A DNA stretch of 64,000 nucleotides from Homoserinibacter sp. GY 40078 (GCF_008017545.1 NZ_VRTZ01000001.1:124001-188000); one strand, 5' to 3'. Positions 28,433-37,360 are shown, counted from the stretch's first letter. The notes: generated by a model from the sequence alone, not told the origin. Numbers and translations: made by a program.

Positions 28433-28461
28433 GGGTGCAGCGGATGCCGCTGCGAATGTTG

Positions 28462-29151
28462 TTAGAGCGCCGAGACGTCGAGCGGGACGCCCGGGCCGAA
28501 GGTGGTCGAGAGCGACCCCTTCTGGATGTAGCGGCCCTTCGAGCTGGACGGCTTCGCACGCTGGATCTCGTCGAGCGCGGCGGTGAAGTTCTCGCGCAGC
28601 TGGTCGGCGCTGAAGCCGGCCTTGCCGATGACGAAGTGCACGTTGGCGTGCTTGTCGACGCGGAACTCGATCTTGCCGCCCTTGATGTCGGACACGGCCT
28701 TCGCCACATCCGGCGTCACGGTGCCGGTCTTGGGGTTCGGCATGAGGCCGCGGGGTCCGAGGACCTTACCGAGGCGACCCACCTGGCCCATGAGCTCCGG
28801 GGTCGAGACGGCCGAGTCGAAGTCGGTGTAGCCGCCCGCGACCTTCTCGATGAGCTCGGCGCCGCCGACCTCGTCCGCGCCCGCGGCGATGGCCGCCTCG
28901 GCGGCGGGGCCGGTCGCGAAGACGAGCACGCGCGCCGTCTTACCGGTGCCGTGCGGGAGGATGACGGTGCCGCGCACCATCTGGTCCGCCTTGCGCGGGT
29001 CGACGCCGAGCTTCAGCGCGACCTCGACGGTGGAGTCGAACTTCTTCGAGCCGGTCTCCTTGACGACGGCGACAGCCTCGTCGGGACCGTAGAACTTGTC
29101 GGTGCCGATCTTCTCGACGGCGGCGCGGTATGCCTTGGACTTCTGAGCCAT
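28462..29151 (-). CDS. rplA: Ribosomal protein uL1
   Basis: A 229-aa protein of normal length with signatures [14 protein letters not shown] at the N terminus and [19 protein letters not shown] in domain II. It binds 23S rRNA at the L1 stalk and usually represses its own operon. It follows rplK by two bases. Confidence 0.98.
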   Translation of the reverse strand: MAQKSKAYRAAVEKIGTDKFYGPDEAVAVVKETGSKKFDSTVEVALKLGVDPRKADQMVRGTVILPHGTGKTARVLVFATGPAAEAAIAAGADEVGGAELIEKVAGGYTDFDSAVSTPELMGQVGRLGKVLGPRGLMPNPKTGTVTPDVAKAVSDIKGGKIEFRVDKHANVHFVIGKAGFSADQLRENFTAALDEIQRAKPSSSKGRYIQKGSLSTTFGPGVPLDVSAL

Positions 29152-29153
29152 GA

Positions 29154-29585
29154 TTACGCCTCCACCGTGATCCCCATCGACCGGGCGGTGCCGGCGATGA
29201 TCTTCTCCGCAGCGTCGATGTCGTTCGCGTTGAGGTCGGACTGCTTCTGCTCAGCGATGGCGCGGACCTGCTCGCGGGTGATCTTCGCGACCTTGACCGT
29301 GTGCGGGGTGGCGGAGCCCTTCTGCACGCCGGCAGCCTTCTTGATGAGCTCGGCGGCGGGCGGGGTCTTCAGGATGAACGTGAACGAGCGGTCCTCGTAC
29401 ACGGTGATCTCGACCGGGATGACGTTGCCGCGCTGGTTCTCGGTCGCGGCGTTGTACGCCTTGCAGAACTCCATGATGTTCACGCCGTGCTGACCCAGGG
29501 CCGGGCCGATGGGCGGGGCCGGGTTGGCGGCGCCGGCGTTGATCTGGAGCTTGATCAGGCCGGTCACCTTCTTCTTCGGTGCCAT
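29154..29585 (-). CDS. rplK: Ribosomal protein uL11
   Basis: A 143-aa protein: [20 protein letters not shown] followed by [19 protein letters not shown] is the thiopeptide-region N-terminal domain; the C-terminal rRNA-binding domain follows. It forms the GTPase-associated centre with 23S rRNA. It heads a two-gene rplKA unit. TATCAT (29691-29696, minus strand) is a possible -10 about 105 bases upstream. Confidence 0.98.
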   Translation of the reverse strand: MAPKKKVTGLIKLQINAGAANPAPPIGPALGQHGVNIMEFCKAYNAATENQRGNVIPVEITVYEDRSFTFILKTPPAAELIKKAAGVQKGSATPHTVKVAKITREQVRAIAEQKQSDLNANDIDAAEKIIAGTARSMGITVEA

Positions 29586-29759
29586 GTTCTCTTTCTCTCT
29601 GTCGAACGAGGCTCTCGCCTCACTCTCCCGCCATCCGGCCGGATGCGGTGGACGGTCGCGGGCGCACGAAGACGCCAGGGCAACCTGAACATGATACGCG
29701 AAAGCGCGCCCGGGCGCGAGGGCGGGCCAGGAGGGGCGCGGGGCGCGCGGGGCGCGCCG

Positions 29760-30143
29760 TCAGACACGCACGACGGGCACGCCGACCGCGAGCGCGGCCT
29801 CGGCGAGACGGTCGTCGAACGTCGCGAGCGAAGCGCGCTCGCGCACCGCTGAGAGCAGCACGCAGCAGTCCGGCATGCGGAGCCCGGATGCCGCGCGCAC
29901 CTCGGCGAGGGCGAGCGGGTCGTCGAGGGTGTCGAGGTGCTCGACCCCCATCGACGTCAGCGCCGTCGCAACCTCCTGCCCGCGGTCGGCGCGGGCGGCC
30001 TGAACCAGGGTCTCGGCGACCGTCAGTCGATGGGCTGTCAGCCGCGTGGACGCGTGCGAGGCGAAGAACTCCCGGGCGGCGGCAGCGTGCGCATCCGCGC
30101 CGTCGAGCAGCGCGATCATCACGCTGGCGTCGAGGACGATCAC
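29760..30143 (-). CDS. PIN-domain toxin, VapC type
   Basis: The 127-aa protein has the four PIN acidic residues D5 (VLDASV), E44 (TVAETL), D92 (PDCCVL) and D110 (TFDDRL), so it should be an active Mg-dependent ribonuclease. The GTG at 30143 overlaps the antitoxin stop codon by four bases, typical toxin-antitoxin coupling that keeps antitoxin in excess. It lies between rplK and nusG. Confidence 0.85.
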   Translation of the reverse strand: MIVLDASVMIALLDGADAHAAAAREFFASHASTRLTAHRLTVAETLVQAARADRGQEVATALTSMGVEHLDTLDDPLALAEVRAASGLRMPDCCVLLSAVRERASLATFDDRLAEAALAVGVPVVRV

Positions 30144-30403
30144 GCCGGCCACTCGTCGCGGAGCCCCTGGCGATGGCCCTCGGGGAAGAGGCCGCGGAAC
30201 GAGCCGGCGAGCAACCGGACCGCGTCGCGTCGACGTTCGGCATCCGCATCGTTCACCTCGGCGACCTCGTCGCCGTTCCAGGTCACGAGACGCACGATGA
30301 GGCGCGATCTCGGCTCCCCTGGCCACCGCCGCTCGGCCGCCTCCAACGCGTGCGCCACCTCGTCCGTCTCGGTGATCTGGTAGCGAGGTCGCTGCGTGGG
30401 CAT
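30140..30403 (-). CDS. VapB-like antitoxin
   Basis: An 87-aa protein (MPTQRPRYQITETDEVAHAL) encoded immediately before and overlapping the PIN toxin gene. It should bind and neutralise the toxin and, through the pair, repress the promoter. I chose the ATG at 30403, eight bases from the operator repeat; a longer reading frame upstream would run through the repeat. The fold of the DNA-binding part is not clear from sequence, so the antitoxin call relies on context. Confidence 0.72.
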   Translation of the reverse strand: MPTQRPRYQITETDEVAHALEAAERRWPGEPRSRLIVRLVTWNGDEVAEVNDADAERRRDAVRLLAGSFRGLFPEGHRQGLRDEWPA

Positions 30404-30410
30404 GCGGCGA

Positions 30411-30438
30411 GTGTACCACTGTGAGACAGGTGGTACAC
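30411..30438. promoter_or_regulatory. Toxin-antitoxin operator: 9-bp perfect inverted repeat
   Basis: GTGTACCAC (30411-30419) and GTGGTACAC (30430-30438) are perfect inverted repeats, centres 19 bases apart. The pair ends eight bases upstream of the antitoxin start. This is the expected layout of a VapBC autoregulatory operator. The divergent LysE promoter lies 33 bases away, so it may also be affected. Confidence 0.7.
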
Positions 30439-30482
30439 CTTGCGGCGGCTGCAGCATCGGACGGGCGCACTACGATCTGCTC

Positions 30483-31115
30483 ATGGTCCCGGCAGCATCC
30501 CTCGGCGCGTTCACGATCGCGGCCATCCTGCTGATCCTCATGCCGGGGCCGAGCATCCTCTTCGTGATCGGGCGCTCGATCGCCTACGGCCGGATCGCCG
30601 GCGTCCTCAGCGTCGTCGGGAACGCACTCGGGATGCTGCCGCTCCTGACGCTCGTCGCCCTCGGTGTCGGCGCGCTCGTCGCCCAGTCGGTGGTGATCTT
30701 CACCGCCATCAAGATCGTGGGCGCCGCCTACCTCGTCTACCTCGGCGTGCAGGCGATCCGGCACCGCAAGGAGGTCGTCGAACAGGACGCCGGTCGCCCC
30801 CGGAGCGCCTGGCGACTGCTCGGCGAAGGCTTCGTCGTCGGGGTCACCAACCCGAAGACGATCGCCTTCTTCGTGGCCGTGCTGCCTCAGTTCGTCGACT
30901 ACTCGGCAGGCGCCATCCCGCTTCAGCTCGCGGAGCTGGGCATCGTGTTCGTGGTGCTCGCCCTCATCTGCGACTCGTGCTGGGCGCTCGCCGCCGGAAG
31001 CGCACGCGCCTGGTTCGCGACCTCCCCCGGCCGCATCGCACGGCTGCGCGCCACCGGCGGAGTCATGATGATCGGCCTCGGCGGCGTGCTGCTGGCCACC
31101 GGCAACAAGCACTAG
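30483..31115 (+). CDS. LysE-family amino acid or metabolite exporter
   Basis: A 210-aa six-helix membrane protein with the LysE/RhtB signature LMPGPSILFVIGRSIAYGR in helix 1-2 and GFVVGVTNPKTIAFF later. It exports amino acids or similar solutes. The ATG at 30483 has TACGAT exactly six bases upstream and no ribosome-binding site, so it is probably leaderless. It converges with nusG at a shared terminator. Confidence 0.88.
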   Translation: MVPAASLGAFTIAAILLILMPGPSILFVIGRSIAYGRIAGVLSVVGNALGMLPLLTLVALGVGALVAQSVVIFTAIKIVGAAYLVYLGVQAIRHRKEVVEQDAGRPRSAWRLLGEGFVVGVTNPKTIAFFVAVLPQFVDYSAGAIPLQLAELGIVFVVLALICDSCWALAAGSARAWFATSPGRIARLRATGGVMMIGLGGVLLATGNKH

Positions 31116-31146
31116 ACCGCGACACGCGACAGCCCACCGGAGACGC

Positions 31147-31176
31147 CGAAGGCCGGACCCGCGGGCCCGGCCTTCG
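31147..31176. terminator. Bidirectional terminator between lysE-like gene and nusG
   Basis: CGAAGGCCGG and CCGGCCTTCG form a perfect 10-bp stem with a 10-base loop. It sits midway between the convergent ends at 31115 and 31201 and can serve both. Confidence 0.75.
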
Positions 31177-31200
31177 TATGCGCGGCGGAACCGCGCGACG

Positions 31201-32142
31201 TCAGAGCTTGGTGACCTGATCGAAGCTGAGCTCGACCGGCGTCTCGCGCTCGAAGAGCGAGACGAGCACGGTGAGCTTGCCCGACTCCGGCTTGATCTCG
31301 GAGATCGTGCCGGGAAGGCCCGCGAACGAGCCCTCCTTGATCGTGATGGTCTCGCCGACCTCGAAGTCGATCTCGGCCGGGATGACGCGCGGGGCAGCCT
31401 TGCCGCCCTTGCTCGCGGCCTGACCCTTCGCCGGGGCCTCCACGACCTGCACGAGGCTCTTCAGCATGTTGAAGGCCTCCTCGAAGCGGAGCGGCGTCGG
31501 GTTGTGCGAGTTGCCGACGAAGCCCGTGACACCCGGCGTGTGACGCACGACCGACCACGAGTCCTCGTTCAGATCCATGCGCACGAGCACGTAGCCCGGG
31601 ATGCGCACACGGTTCACGAGCTTGCGCTGGCCGTTCTTGATCTCGACGACGTCCTCCATGGGCACCTGGACCTCGAAGACGTAGTCCTCCATGGCCATCG
31701 AGGTGCGGCGGGACTCGATGTTCTGCTTCACGCGCTTCTCGAACCCGGCGTACGAGTGGATGACGTACCACTTGCCCGGCTTAATGCGGAGCTCCATCCG
31801 GAACTCCTCATACGGGTCGACCTCGGACTCCTCGTCCTCGTCGTCGCCCTCCTCATCCGTCGTCGCTTCCGCAGCGGCATCGGCCTCATCCGCGGAGTCG
31901 ACCTCGAGCGCCTCGTCGACGACCGCATCGGCCTCCGGATCGGCAGCCGCCTCCAACGCGTCGAGGGCGTCCTGCAGACCCCCCTCGACGTCGTCGTCGT
32001 CGACCAGGTGCACCGCACGGTGCTCGGCGGACTCGACCGCCTGCTCCTCGTCGGCGAGGACGTTGCCCTCCTGGGCCTCGTCGTCTTCCGAGGACTGCTC
32101 GGCGGCCGTCGCGAGATCGATGTCGCGCTCTTCGTTGCTCAC
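31201..32142 (-). CDS. nusG: Transcription elongation/termination factor NusG
   Basis: A 313-aa protein. The NGN domain begins near residue 122 ([20 protein letters not shown]) and the C-terminal KOW domain contains [19 protein letters not shown]. The first ~120 residues are a strongly acidic, low-complexity extension. Actinobacterial NusG proteins often carry such extensions. It couples RNA polymerase to Rho or ribosomes. It follows secE by 34 bp. Confidence 0.97.
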   Translation of the reverse strand: MSNEERDIDLATAAEQSSEDDEAQEGNVLADEEQAVESAEHRAVHLVDDDDVEGGLQDALDALEAAADPEADAVVDEALEVDSADEADAAAEATTDEEGDDEDEESEVDPYEEFRMELRIKPGKWYVIHSYAGFEKRVKQNIESRRTSMAMEDYVFEVQVPMEDVVEIKNGQRKLVNRVRIPGYVLVRMDLNEDSWSVVRHTPGVTGFVGNSHNPTPLRFEEAFNMLKSLVQVVEAPAKGQAASKGGKAAPRVIPAEIDFEVGETITIKEGSFAGLPGTISEIKPESGKLTVLVSLFERETPVELSFDQVTKL

Positions 32143-32176
32143 AGTGATTTCTTTCCTTGTCGGGGCGGCCGCTCGG

Positions 32177-32461
32177 CTAACGGATGCTTCCGTCGCCGAA
32201 CGCCCAGCTCACGAGGAGGCCGAACAGGAAGTCGAGACCGTAGACGAGGCCCATCATGATGAGCACGAACACGAGCACGACGCCGGTGAAGCTGAACAGC
32301 TCACGGCGGGTCGGCGTGACGACCTTCCTCAGCTCGGCGATGACCTGGCGGATGAAGAGAGCGATGCGAGAGAACGGATTCCGTCGCTCCGCGCGCTCGC
32401 GCTTGGCATCGGCGACGATTTCCTCGCTGGGCTCGTCGATCACCTTGCGTGCCACTCTCAA
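32177..32461 (-). CDS. secE: Preprotein translocase subunit SecE
   Basis: A 94-aa protein with a single C-terminal transmembrane helix ([20 protein letters not shown]) preceded by the conserved [20 protein letters not shown]. It clamps SecY in the translocon. Located between tRNA-Trp and nusG, the standard bacterial order. A GTG at 32455 is an alternative start. Confidence 0.96.
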   Translation of the reverse strand: MRVARKVIDEPSEEIVADAKRERAERRNPFSRIALFIRQVIAELRKVVTPTRRELFSFTGVVLVFVLIMMGLVYGLDFLFGLLVSWAFGDGSIR

Positions 32462-32504
32462 CCCTTTCGGCCTGCGATCCTGCGCACGGCGTGCGCCGGA
32501 CTTG

Positions 32505-32577
32505 CAGGGCGGACAGGACTCGAACCTGCAACCTGCGGTTTTGGAGACCGCTGCTCTACCAATTGAGCCACCGCCCT
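32505..32577 (-). tRNA. tRNA-Trp (anticodon CCA)
   Basis: Cloverleaf of 73 bases: acceptor AGGGCGG/CCGCCCT, D arm with GCTCAATTGGTAGAGC, anticodon loop CTCCAAA and T arm GGTTCGAGTCC. The CCA end is not encoded. It heads the secE-nusG unit, a common arrangement. Confidence 0.97.
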
Positions 32578-32675
32578 ATGTCGCCTGCCTACCACCTCCG
32601 CCGCCCTGCGGGCATGACGAAGCTTGGCTGAGCAGGCAACCCGGTCAAGTGTACGGCATCCGTGCTGCCGCGCTG

Positions 32676-33572
32676 TCAGCGGCCGCCGAGGGCGACGCGA
32701 GCGGTCGAGATCACGGCATCCGCCACCGCGTCGAGCAGCGGCGAACGCAGATCCCACTGCTGCCAGTACAGCGGAACCGACACCCCGGGGCCGTGAGGAT
32801 CGAGCTCGACGAAGCTGCCGGGCGCCGCTCGATCCAACTGCGAGGTGAGGAGCATCCCCCACCCCAGCCCGAGACTGATCGCCTGGAGGAAGTCGCCCGA
32901 TCCTGAGATGAAGTGCCGGGGCGGGTCGAGCGCGCGCCGCGACGCGGTGCGCAGGAAGCGGGTCTGCAGTTCGTCATCGTGATCGAAGTCGACGAGCGGT
33001 GCCAGCGCGAGGGATGCGGCATCCGCCCCGTCGGGAAACCAGCGCCGGACGAACTCGGGGGTCGCCGCGGCGCGATAGACCATCGACCCGAGCGGGGTGG
33101 AGATGCAGCCGGCGACCGGCTCCCGCTGCGAGGTCACGGCCGCCATCACCCGCCCGGAGGCGAGGAGGCGGGCGGTGCGGTCCTGGTCCTCCCGGTGGAT
33201 GTCGACGACGATCCGGCGCTCGACGAGCACGGGAGCCACGGCGGGGAGGAACCAGTCGGCGAGGGAGTCGGCGTTGACCGCGAGAGGGACCGTGGCGAAG
33301 GCGGTGGCGTGATCGTCGAGGCGGAGCTCGGCCGACGCATCCTGCTCAAGCAGCGCGGTCTCGCGTGCGAGGCGCACGAGCACCTCCCCCGCCTCCGTCG
33401 CGACGACGGGCTTGCTGCGCGCCACGAGGACGCGGCCGATCCGGCGCTCGAGCGCCTTGATGCGCTGGCTCACCGCCGAGGGGGTGATGCCGAGGGCGCT
33501 GGCCGCAGCGTCGAAGGTGCCCGCGTCGATGACGGCGCGCAGGGTGGCGAGCTGGTCGCGATCCAGATTCAT
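32676..33572 (-). CDS. LysR-family regulator, ArgP/LysG type
   Basis: A 298-aa protein: N-terminal winged helix (DAAASALGITPSAVSQRIKA), then a LysR effector-binding domain. It is divergent from an ArgO/LysE exporter gene, the classic ArgP-argO or LysG-lysE pairing, so it probably activates export when basic amino acids accumulate. The start at 33572 gives the usual MNLDRDQLATLRAVIDAG beginning. TAGCAT stands eight bases upstream. Confidence 0.9.
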   Translation of the reverse strand: MNLDRDQLATLRAVIDAGTFDAAASALGITPSAVSQRIKALERRIGRVLVARSKPVVATEAGEVLVRLARETALLEQDASAELRLDDHATAFATVPLAVNADSLADWFLPAVAPVLVERRIVVDIHREDQDRTARLLASGRVMAAVTSQREPVAGCISTPLGSMVYRAAATPEFVRRWFPDGADAASLALAPLVDFDHDDELQTRFLRTASRRALDPPRHFISGSGDFLQAISLGLGWGMLLTSQLDRAAPGSFVELDPHGPGVSVPLYWQQWDLRSPLLDAVADAVISTARVALGGR

Positions 33573-33643
33573 CTGAAGTGATGCTAATGGTTCATAAGAA
33601 TGTTGAGCTGGATTGATGCGTGCGGTGTGCTTAGCGTCGAAGT

Positions 33644-34291
33644 GTGACCGCATCCGCCGCCCTCGCCGCGGCCCTCGCCGGGCTCGGCATCGGCTTCTCG
33701 ATGATCGTCGCCATCGGGGCGCAGAACGTGTTCGTGCTGCGCCAGGGCATCCGGCGCGAGCACGTGCTCGTGATCGTCGCGATCTGCGCGCTGTCGGACG
33801 CCGTGCTCATCGGGGCCGCGATCGCCGGGACGGGGGCGGTGATCGAGCAGGTGCCGTGGGTGCTGCCAGCGGTGCGGATCGGCGGGGCGCTGTTCCTCAC
33901 CGTGTACGGGAGCATGGCGCTGCGGCGCGCGTTCGCCCCGCAGGGGCAGTCGCTCGTGGTGACGGGCGACGGTGGCGGATCGGGGCGCACCCTCGCGGCG
34001 GCGGTGGGGACCACGCTCGCCGTCACGTGGCTCAACCCGCACGTGTATCTCGACATCGCGATCCTCGGATCGCTCGCCAACAGCCACGGCGATGCGCGCT
34101 GGCTGTTCGGCGCGGGAATGGTGCTCGCGAGCGGGATCTGGTTCACGCTGCTCGGCTTCGGCGCCCGCGCTCTCGCCCCGGTCTTCGCGCGCCCCCGCGC
34201 ATGGCGCATCCTCGACACCCTGATCGGCGCGGTGATGCTCACCCTCGCCGCCCTCGTCCTCCTCCCCCTCCTCCCCCCTCTTTCCCCCTGA
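33644..34291 (+). CDS. ArgO/LysE-family basic amino acid exporter
   Basis: A 215-aa, six-helix membrane protein with GAQNVFVLRQGIRREHVLVI, a signature of ArgO/LysE. It exports arginine or lysine under control of the divergent LysR regulator, 71 bp away. Starts with GTG, preceded by TAGCGT exactly six bases upstream (leaderless pattern). Its TGA stop overlaps the first base pairs of the 55-bp repeat. Confidence 0.9.
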   Translation: MTASAALAAALAGLGIGFSMIVAIGAQNVFVLRQGIRREHVLVIVAICALSDAVLIGAAIAGTGAVIEQVPWVLPAVRIGGALFLTVYGSMALRRAFAPQGQSLVVTGDGGGSGRTLAAAVGTTLAVTWLNPHVYLDIAILGSLANSHGDARWLFGAGMVLASGIWFTLLGFGARALAPVFARPRAWRILDTLIGAVMLTLAALVLLPLLPPLSP

Positions 34292-34344
34292 GGGGTCGCA
34301 AACCGCTCGAATCGCGGCGTGTCTCGCGCACTTTGCGTCCCCTC
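34290..34344. repeat. 55-bp repeat, copy 2 (left flank of nuclease gene)
   Basis: It starts GAGGGGTCGCAAACCGCTCG and ends CGCGCACTTTGCGTCCCCTC. It is the exact reverse complement of the copy at 35355-35409 over all 55 bases, with identity ending sharply at both edges. It overlaps the stop codon of the upstream exporter gene. Confidence 0.92.
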
Positions 34345-34447
34345 CCGAGGGCGCGTCGAGTCGGCCACAGGGGCGGACTGTCGGGATTCATCCACGGGTC
34401 GGCCGGAGCCCGCCTCGCGCGGATCGCGAACGCGCGAGCGTCGACGC

Positions 34448-35356
34448 ATGCGGAACCCCACGCCCCTCCCCGATTCGCTCGACCGCTCGTTCACCACCTC
34501 CGCAGCCCAAGCGGACGGCGTCGGATACGGTCGACTCCGCGGCGGCGACCTCGCGCGTCCCTTCCACGGCGTGCGCGAACGGTTTCCCGCACTCACGCTG
34601 CTCGAGCGATGCCAGAGTTATGCGACCCGGATGGCCGACGACGAATTCTTCTGCGCCGTCACCGCGGCACTTCTGCACGACCTTCCCCTGCCGATGCGCA
34701 TCCGCGACGACCCGACCCTGCACGTAGCCGTGCCCAACCCCCGCCGCGGACCGCGATCACGCGGCGTTGCCGGACACAAGTTCGTCGTGGTCCCCGCAGC
34801 CGGCGAGGTGATCCCGCACGAGGGGTTGCGGATCAGCTCCCCGGAGCGCTCATGGTGCGAGAGCGGTGCGCAGCTCACGCTCGATGAACTCGTCATTGCC
34901 GGTGACCACCTCGTCGGGAGGTCGAATGGCATCAGCAGCGCCGCGCGTCTTCGTGCCGTATTGGAACGGCATCCCGCCCCGCGCACACGGGCGCTCTTGC
35001 ACGAGGCGTTCTCCCTGCTGGACCCGGGATCCGAAAGCCCCGCCGAGACAGAGCTACGGTTGCTGTTCGTCCGCGCGGGGGTCCGCGGCTTCCGGACGAA
35101 CCTGAAGGTCGCCGTGCCCGGATCTCGCGGTCGGCGGATCGACATCGCGTTCCCGGTGGAGATGGTCGGCTTCGAGTACCAGGGCGACCATCACCGCGAT
35201 GCGCACCAGTGGCGGGATGACATGACGCGGGTCGCCGAGCTGGAGTCCCTCGGATGGAGGATCGCGTTCGTCAACGCGGACGACCTCCGTGAGCCGGAGC
35301 TGCTCGTGGCGAGGGCGCGTCGCATCCTCGGGCCGCGCGCCCGCACCTCGCGATGA
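34448..35356 (+). CDS. DUF559/Vsr-like PD-(D/E)XK endonuclease-domain protein
   Basis: The 302-aa protein has a C-terminal Vsr-like nuclease domain: D232 in RIDIAFP, E243 in FEYQGDHHR, and WRDDMTRVAELESLGWRIAF, all intact. The N-terminal part (GYGRLRGGDLARPFHGVRER) resembles AbiEi-type proteins common in actinobacteria. Its role is unknown; related proteins have been suggested in defence or DNA repair. It is bracketed by perfect 55-bp inverted repeats, one of which overlaps its stop codon. The ATG has GAGCGT six bases upstream, a weak leaderless-type signal. Confidence 0.78.
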   Translation: MRNPTPLPDSLDRSFTTSAAQADGVGYGRLRGGDLARPFHGVRERFPALTLLERCQSYATRMADDEFFCAVTAALLHDLPLPMRIRDDPTLHVAVPNPRRGPRSRGVAGHKFVVVPAAGEVIPHEGLRISSPERSWCESGAQLTLDELVIAGDHLVGRSNGISSAARLRAVLERHPAPRTRALLHEAFSLLDPGSESPAETELRLLFVRAGVRGFRTNLKVAVPGSRGRRIDIAFPVEMVGFEYQGDHHRDAHQWRDDMTRVAELESLGWRIAFVNADDLREPELLVARARRILGPRARTSR

Positions 35357-35409
35357 GGGGACGCAAAGTGCGCGAGACACGCCGCGATTCGAGCGGTTTG
35401 CGACCCCTC
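35355..35409. repeat. 55-bp repeat, copy 3 (right flank of nuclease gene, inverted)
   Basis: Exact reverse complement of 34290-34344. It overlaps the TGA stop of the nuclease gene (35354-35356) and lies 28 bases from the end of the convergent response regulator gene, so it could terminate both. Confidence 0.92.
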
Positions 35410-35437
35410 CTGGGAGAGGGCGGAGCCCTCGACCGGG

Positions 35438-36091
35438 TCAGAGGAGGCGGCGCTCCAGCGCCCACGCGGTCAGCTCGTGGCGAGACGAGAGCTGCAGCTT
35501 CCGGAGCACCGCCGAGACGTGGGTCTCGACTGTCTTGATCGAGATATAGAGGTGCGACGCGACCTCCTTGTACGCGTAGCCGCGGGCAATCAAGCGCATC
35601 ACCTCCTGCTCGCGCGCCGAGAGCCGATCGAGCTCGTCATCCGCCACAGCAACCGCGGGCGCACCCGCGGCGGTCCCGAAGGCGTCGAGGACGAACCCGG
35701 CGAGACGGGGCGAGAAGACGGCATCTCCCGCGGCGACCGTAGCGACCGCGGCCGCGACATCGGCCCCCGAGCTCGCCTTGGTGATGTACCCGCGAGCACC
35801 CGCGCGGATGACCCCCACGACGTCCTCGGCGGAGTCCGACACCGACAGAGCCAGGAACCTCACCTCGCCCAACAGCGCAGCCGATCGCCGAACGACCTCC
35901 GCACCCCCGCCGCCGCCTCCGCCCGGCAAGTGCACATCGAGCAGCACCACCTCGGGGCGCAGCTCGGCGATCGCCGCGACCGCGGCGTCCACATCGCCCG
36001 CCTCACCCACGACATCGAGCTCGCCACCGAGATCGGTGCGAAGACCGGTGCGGAAGATCGAGTGGTCGTCGACGATGAGCACCCGGATCAC
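35438..36091 (-). CDS. NarL/LuxR-type response regulator
   Basis: A 217-aa regulator: receiver with D52 (VVLLDVHLPGG) and K in GYITKASSG, then a LuxR helix-turn-helix (LSAREQEVMRLIARGYAYKE). A poly-Gly run (GGGGGGG, after the phosphorylation site) is unusual. Coupled by a four-base overlap to its kinase gene upstream. Likely targets are the divergent PspC genes. Confidence 0.93.
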   Translation of the reverse strand: MIRVLIVDDHSIFRTGLRTDLGGELDVVGEAGDVDAAVAAIAELRPEVVLLDVHLPGGGGGGGAEVVRRSAALLGEVRFLALSVSDSAEDVVGVIRAGARGYITKASSGADVAAAVATVAAGDAVFSPRLAGFVLDAFGTAAGAPAVAVADDELDRLSAREQEVMRLIARGYAYKEVASHLYISIKTVETHVSAVLRKLQLSSRHELTAWALERRLL

Positions 36092-37311
36092 GACGCACCG
36101 CCCCCCACGACCGGCCGCGGGAGCCGCAACTGCACCTCGGTACCGTCCGACCCCGAGGAGACCACCGCGGACCCACCGGCGCGCGTCATCCGCCCCCGGA
36201 TCGACTCGCGGATGCCCAGGCGCCCCGCCGGCACGGCATCGACCTCGAACCCCTCGCCGCGGTCGCGCACGAACACCTCCACCTGCTCGGGCGTCGCCTC
36301 CGCGTACACCGTGACGTCTCCCCCGGCGTGCCGGGCCGCGTTCACGAGCGCCTCGCGCGCGGCCCCCGCGAGCGCCGCCGACTCGATCGCCCCGACGTCG
36401 CCCACGGTGACCACCTCGATTCGCGCCGCGTGCTCGAGCTCCAGCTCACGCGCGAACGTGCGCAGCTCGGTCGCAAGGTCGGCGCCGAACGGATCCGTGC
36501 CTGCGAAGAGCCAGTCGCGCAGCTCACGCTCCTGCGCTCTCGCGATGCGGGCGACCTCGGATCCGGCCCCCGCGCGGTTCTGGATGATCGCGAGCGTCTG
36601 CAGCACCGAGTCGTGCAGGTGCGCCGCGATCTCTGCGCGTTGCTCGTCGCGGGCATGCGCGGCGCGTTCGGCACTGCGGGCCGCCCACCGGGTCGCGACC
36701 AAGGGCACCACGAGGGCAGCGCCGCCGAGCAGGGCGAGCACGACCGCGAAGACCGCAACCGGCGGCCGCCCGGCGATGAATGCGGCACCCATCAAGATGA
36801 CCGCGAGGAGCAGCAGCAAGCCGGCCGCAACCGCGCGCACGACCGGCACGGACGACGCCCACCGCGGATCGCGGACATCCGCCGCCGCTCCCCACACGAC
36901 CGCACCCGAGGCGAGCACCGCAGCTTCGACCGCGCCAAACGGGAGCGGGGTGCCGAAGCCCCACGTGACCGGCAGAAGGCCGATGAGGAGCGTCGCACCC
37001 CCGAGGAGCACGACGGCCACCGGAACGGTCCGGGTGGCGGGGGCGTCAGGCGTGGCCGGTTGCCGCGGCACGAGCGCCCAGAGAAAGAGGTAGAGGAGCG
37101 CGAACGCCGACCACGCGAACGCCCCGTTCGGGCCCGACAGCCGGAGGGCTTGCGCGAGCCCCAGCAGGATCGCGACGACCGTGCCGCCCGCCAGCACGGC
37201 GCGGATGAGCGGAAGCGGGATCCGCAGATGGTTCGCGAGCGCAGCCGCCACCCCCGCGAGCACGACGTCGCGCGGCCGCAGGAGCGGGGGGCGAGCGTGG
37301 GTCGCGGTCAT
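36088..37311 (-). CDS. Sensor histidine kinase with N-terminal PspC domain
   Basis: A 407-aa kinase. The N-terminal part (RDVVLAGVAAALANHLRIPL) is a PspC-like domain with membrane helices, followed by further helices, and then a HisKA_3 dimerisation domain with H233 in HLHDSVLQTLA and an HATPase domain (VRDRGEGFEVDAVPAGRLGI). PspC fusions suggest envelope-stress sensing, as with LiaS-type kinases. The ATG at 37311 is preferred over an upstream TTG at 37323. Confidence 0.9.
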   Translation of the reverse strand: MTATHARPPLLRPRDVVLAGVAAALANHLRIPLPLIRAVLAGGTVVAILLGLAQALRLSGPNGAFAWSAFALLYLFLWALVPRQPATPDAPATRTVPVAVVLLGGATLLIGLLPVTWGFGTPLPFGAVEAAVLASGAVVWGAAADVRDPRWASSVPVVRAVAAGLLLLLAVILMGAAFIAGRPPVAVFAVVLALLGGAALVVPLVATRWAARSAERAAHARDEQRAEIAAHLHDSVLQTLAIIQNRAGAGSEVARIARAQERELRDWLFAGTDPFGADLATELRTFARELELEHAARIEVVTVGDVGAIESAALAGAAREALVNAARHAGGDVTVYAEATPEQVEVFVRDRGEGFEVDAVPAGRLGIRESIRGRMTRAGGSAVVSSGSDGTEVQLRLPRPVVGGGAS

Positions 37312-37360
37312 GCGACGATCCAAGCACGGGCGGCGCCGGCGCGAAGGCCCCCATCCCCCG

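Noticed and set aside
34345-34447. Possible DnaA boxes (ATCCACG, CCACAGG) upstream of the nuclease gene
   Set aside because: They do not match TTATCCACA closely and no origin features are near.
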